A stretch of DNA of 64,000 nucleotides from Algoriphagus sp. AGSA1 (lineage in GTDB: Bacteria; Bacteroidota; Bacteroidia; Cytophagales; Cyclobacteriaceae). Position 1 is the stretch's first letter. Each line of letters starts with the position of its first letter. The notes under the pieces are model-generated. The model did no database searches and was not told the origin of the DNA. It saw only the letters and a program-made list of their open reading frames with translations. This document shows positions 62,671 to 64,000 of the stretch, in pieces. The translations under genes and the position numbers were made by a program. The stretch is from the NCBI RefSeq assembly GCF_021390545.1, contig NZ_JAJUWR010000002.1, positions 1-64,000 of the forward strand, written 5' to 3'.

Positions 62671-64000
62671 ATGCGATATCATCTTTTCCGGATTTTAGTT
62701 TTTGCAGGGCTATGGTTAAATTCGTTTTTTGCCCTAGCTCAGTTTGACCAAGAGCGTTTTGGGAAAAACAGAATCCAGCACAAGCAGTTTGAATGGTATT
62801 TCTATTCCTCAAATAATTTTGAGGTTTATTATTATGACCGGGGCGGAGCTAACGCCAAGATGGCCATAGATTTTTTGGAAGGGGAGTTTAACCGGCTTAC
62901 CCAGATGATTGGCTATGTGGCTTATACCAAGCCTAAAATTTATATCTATAATTCTCCCGAAGAACTGCTCCAGAGCAACGTAAATCTCAACAAGGAAGAG
63001 TACAATGAGCAAGGACAGACTAATTTTAACAGGCTGCTGGCAGAAATTTCCTATAAAGGGGAAGTGGATTTGTTCAAAGAAGACTTGATCTATGGTACGG
63101 CGAAGGTGATTATTGAGGAAATGCTGTATGGATCTTCCGTGTCAGATGCATTCCAGTCCAATCTGACGAATAGTTTTCCGGAGTGGTATGTGGATGGGAT
63201 AGCCTTGTACTTGGCCAAAGGATGGAGTAGGGAAATGGATGATTATGTACGGCATTATTTCCAAGAAGACGAAACCCCGAAAATCTTCAAGTTGAAAGAA
63301 AGAGAAGCTGCCTTGGTGGGGCAATCTGTCTGGAATTACATTGCCGAAAGATATGGAAGAAGATATGTATCCAGTGTGCTAAACCTGTCCCGCATCAATA
63401 GAAATGAAGAAAACAGTATTGCAAATACAGTGGGGTTGAATTTTAAAACCTTTATAGAAGACTGGAAGCAATATTATCTGAATGTGAATAAGCAAGTATC
63501 TTCCACTTTTAAGGAGCCTGACAAAAGTGCAGCGGTAGCCTATACTTCCCCGAAATTCATTGGGGCGATTAATGATGTCAAATTCAGTCCAGATGGGTTG
63601 AATCTGGCCTATGTGATCAATAATGGAGGTAAATATAAGGTTCAGGTGAGGGAAGTAAGCACTGGCCGGGAGCAGACGATATTTGCCGGAGGGACTTCTT
63701 TGCAGGATCAGCAAGCTAACTTTAAATCCCCGGTTATTGCATGGAGAGATTCCGCCAACATTGCCATCGCCTCGTTTAAGAGAGGGTTTACCACACTGAG
63801 GCTCCGGTCGCTGGACGGGTCCAACCAGGACAAGATTTTCCTTAGGAATATCACCCAGATTTTAAGTTTGGACTTCAATAGCACTGGTAGAAACATGGTG
63901 CTTTCCGCAATTTCAAATGGGAAATCTGATATCTATACCCTGAATGCCAGAGGAGCAGGAAGAAGGCTGACAAATGATTCCTTTGACGAGTTAACTCCGA
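62671..64000 (+). CDS. Secreted peptidase-MA-like plus TolB-type propeller protein (3' partial)
   Basis: The frame is open from the ATG at 62671 to the end of the window (443 codons visible). A signal peptide (MRYHLFRILVFAGLW..., cleavage near ALA) precedes a domain resembling the peptidase-MA/gluzincin fold (about 30-270, FPEWYVDGIALYLAKG). The place expected for HExxH reads VIIEEMLYG, so zinc binding looks lost. From about 290 a WD40-like PD40/TolB propeller begins (IGAINDVKFSPDG). Full-length relatives in the phylum are large envelope proteins of unknown role. Confidence 0.7.
   Translation, partial: MRYHLFRILVFAGLWLNSFFALAQFDQERFGKNRIQHKQFEWYFYSSNNFEVYYYDRGGANAKMAIDFLEGEFNRLTQMIGYVAYTKPKIYIYNSPEELLQSNVNLNKEEYNEQGQTNFNRLLAEISYKGEVDLFKEDLIYGTAKVIIEEMLYGSSVSDAFQSNLTNSFPEWYVDGIALYLAKGWSREMDDYVRHYFQEDETPKIFKLKEREAALVGQSVWNYIAERYGRRYVSSVLNLSRINRNEENSIANTVGLNFKTFIEDWKQYYLNVNKQVSSTFKEPDKSAAVAYTSPKFIGAINDVKFSPDGLNLAYVINNGGKYKVQVREVSTGREQTIFAGGTSLQDQQANFKSPVIAWRDSANIAIASFKRGFTTLRLRSLDGSNQDKIFLRNITQILSLDFNSTGRNMVLSAISNGKSDIYTLNARGAGRRLTNDSFDELTP

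Noticed and set aside
1..64000. CRISPR arrays, tRNA or rRNA genes, intact transposases
   Set aside because: None could be seen on either strand; the repeats present are protein-domain repeats or short hairpins.

Overview
The window looks like a chromosomal segment of a Gram-negative Bacteroidota, probably a Cytophagia/Cyclobacteriaceae-type (Algoriphagus-like) organism. Reasons: two cargo proteins end in type IX secretion (T9SS) sorting domains, the T9SS genes porU and porV are present, several starts follow the Bacteroidota -7 motif TAnnTTTG, and families typical of the phylum occur (DUF4494, a DUF6515-like remnant, Wza/Wzc-type export). The genus is inferred from gene style, not proven. I see no rRNA, tRNA, CRISPR array or intact insertion sequence.

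Layout. 1-7.0 kb: surface proteins on the + strand. These are the 3' end of a multi-Ig T9SS cargo, a 996-aa cargo with two nearly identical LamG domains, and a secreted polysaccharide-lyase-like protein that seems to have lost its tail. 7.1-26.7 kb: one long minus-strand exopolysaccharide/capsule operon. In transcription order it runs wza, wzc, a split Alg14/Alg13-type glycosyltransferase, a CDP-sugar block (rfbF, rfbG, two RmlC-like cupins, a COG4091-type oxidoreductase), GT2, wzx, wzy, three GT4 enzymes, a polysaccharide deacetylase, an asparagine-synthetase-like protein and a methyltransferase. 27.6-30.6 kb: a Gfo/Idh/MocA oxidoreductase and a TIM-barrel protein, divergent from the initiating sugar-1-phosphate transferase. 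30.7-33.4 kb: an NtrY/NtrC-like two-component pair.

33.5-51.3 kb is mostly housekeeping: an FKBP isomerase, lpxH, ftsH, rsfS, birA, ahcY, a dienoyl-CoA-reductase-like SDR, a PAS protein, a decayed DUF6515-like gene, a membrane patatin, a DUF962 protein, an FAD oxidase, nhaC and a 3'-5' exonuclease. 52.2-54.5 kb is a small glycan cassette (FdtA-like cupin, FemAB/GNAT-like transferase, GT2). 54.5-61.6 kb is a tightly overlapped minus-strand operon: metallo-beta-lactamase-fold hydrolase, pssA, porU, porV, M16-like protein. A DAO oxidoreductase and the 5' part of a large secreted propeller protein close the window.

How they fit together: the sugar transferase would start a lipid-linked repeat unit, which the glycosyltransferases and CDP-sugar enzymes extend and decorate. 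Wzx would flip it, Wzy polymerise it, and Wzc/Wza export it. The LamG/Ig cargo and the lyase-like protein beside the operon may bind or trim the same polymer at the surface, exported through the T9SS whose PorU/PorV lie at the other end of the window. The most unusual points are the incomplete CDP-sugar pathway, the asparagine-synthetase homologue without its glutaminase cysteine, and a degenerate hairpin element present in two copies about 50 kb apart.
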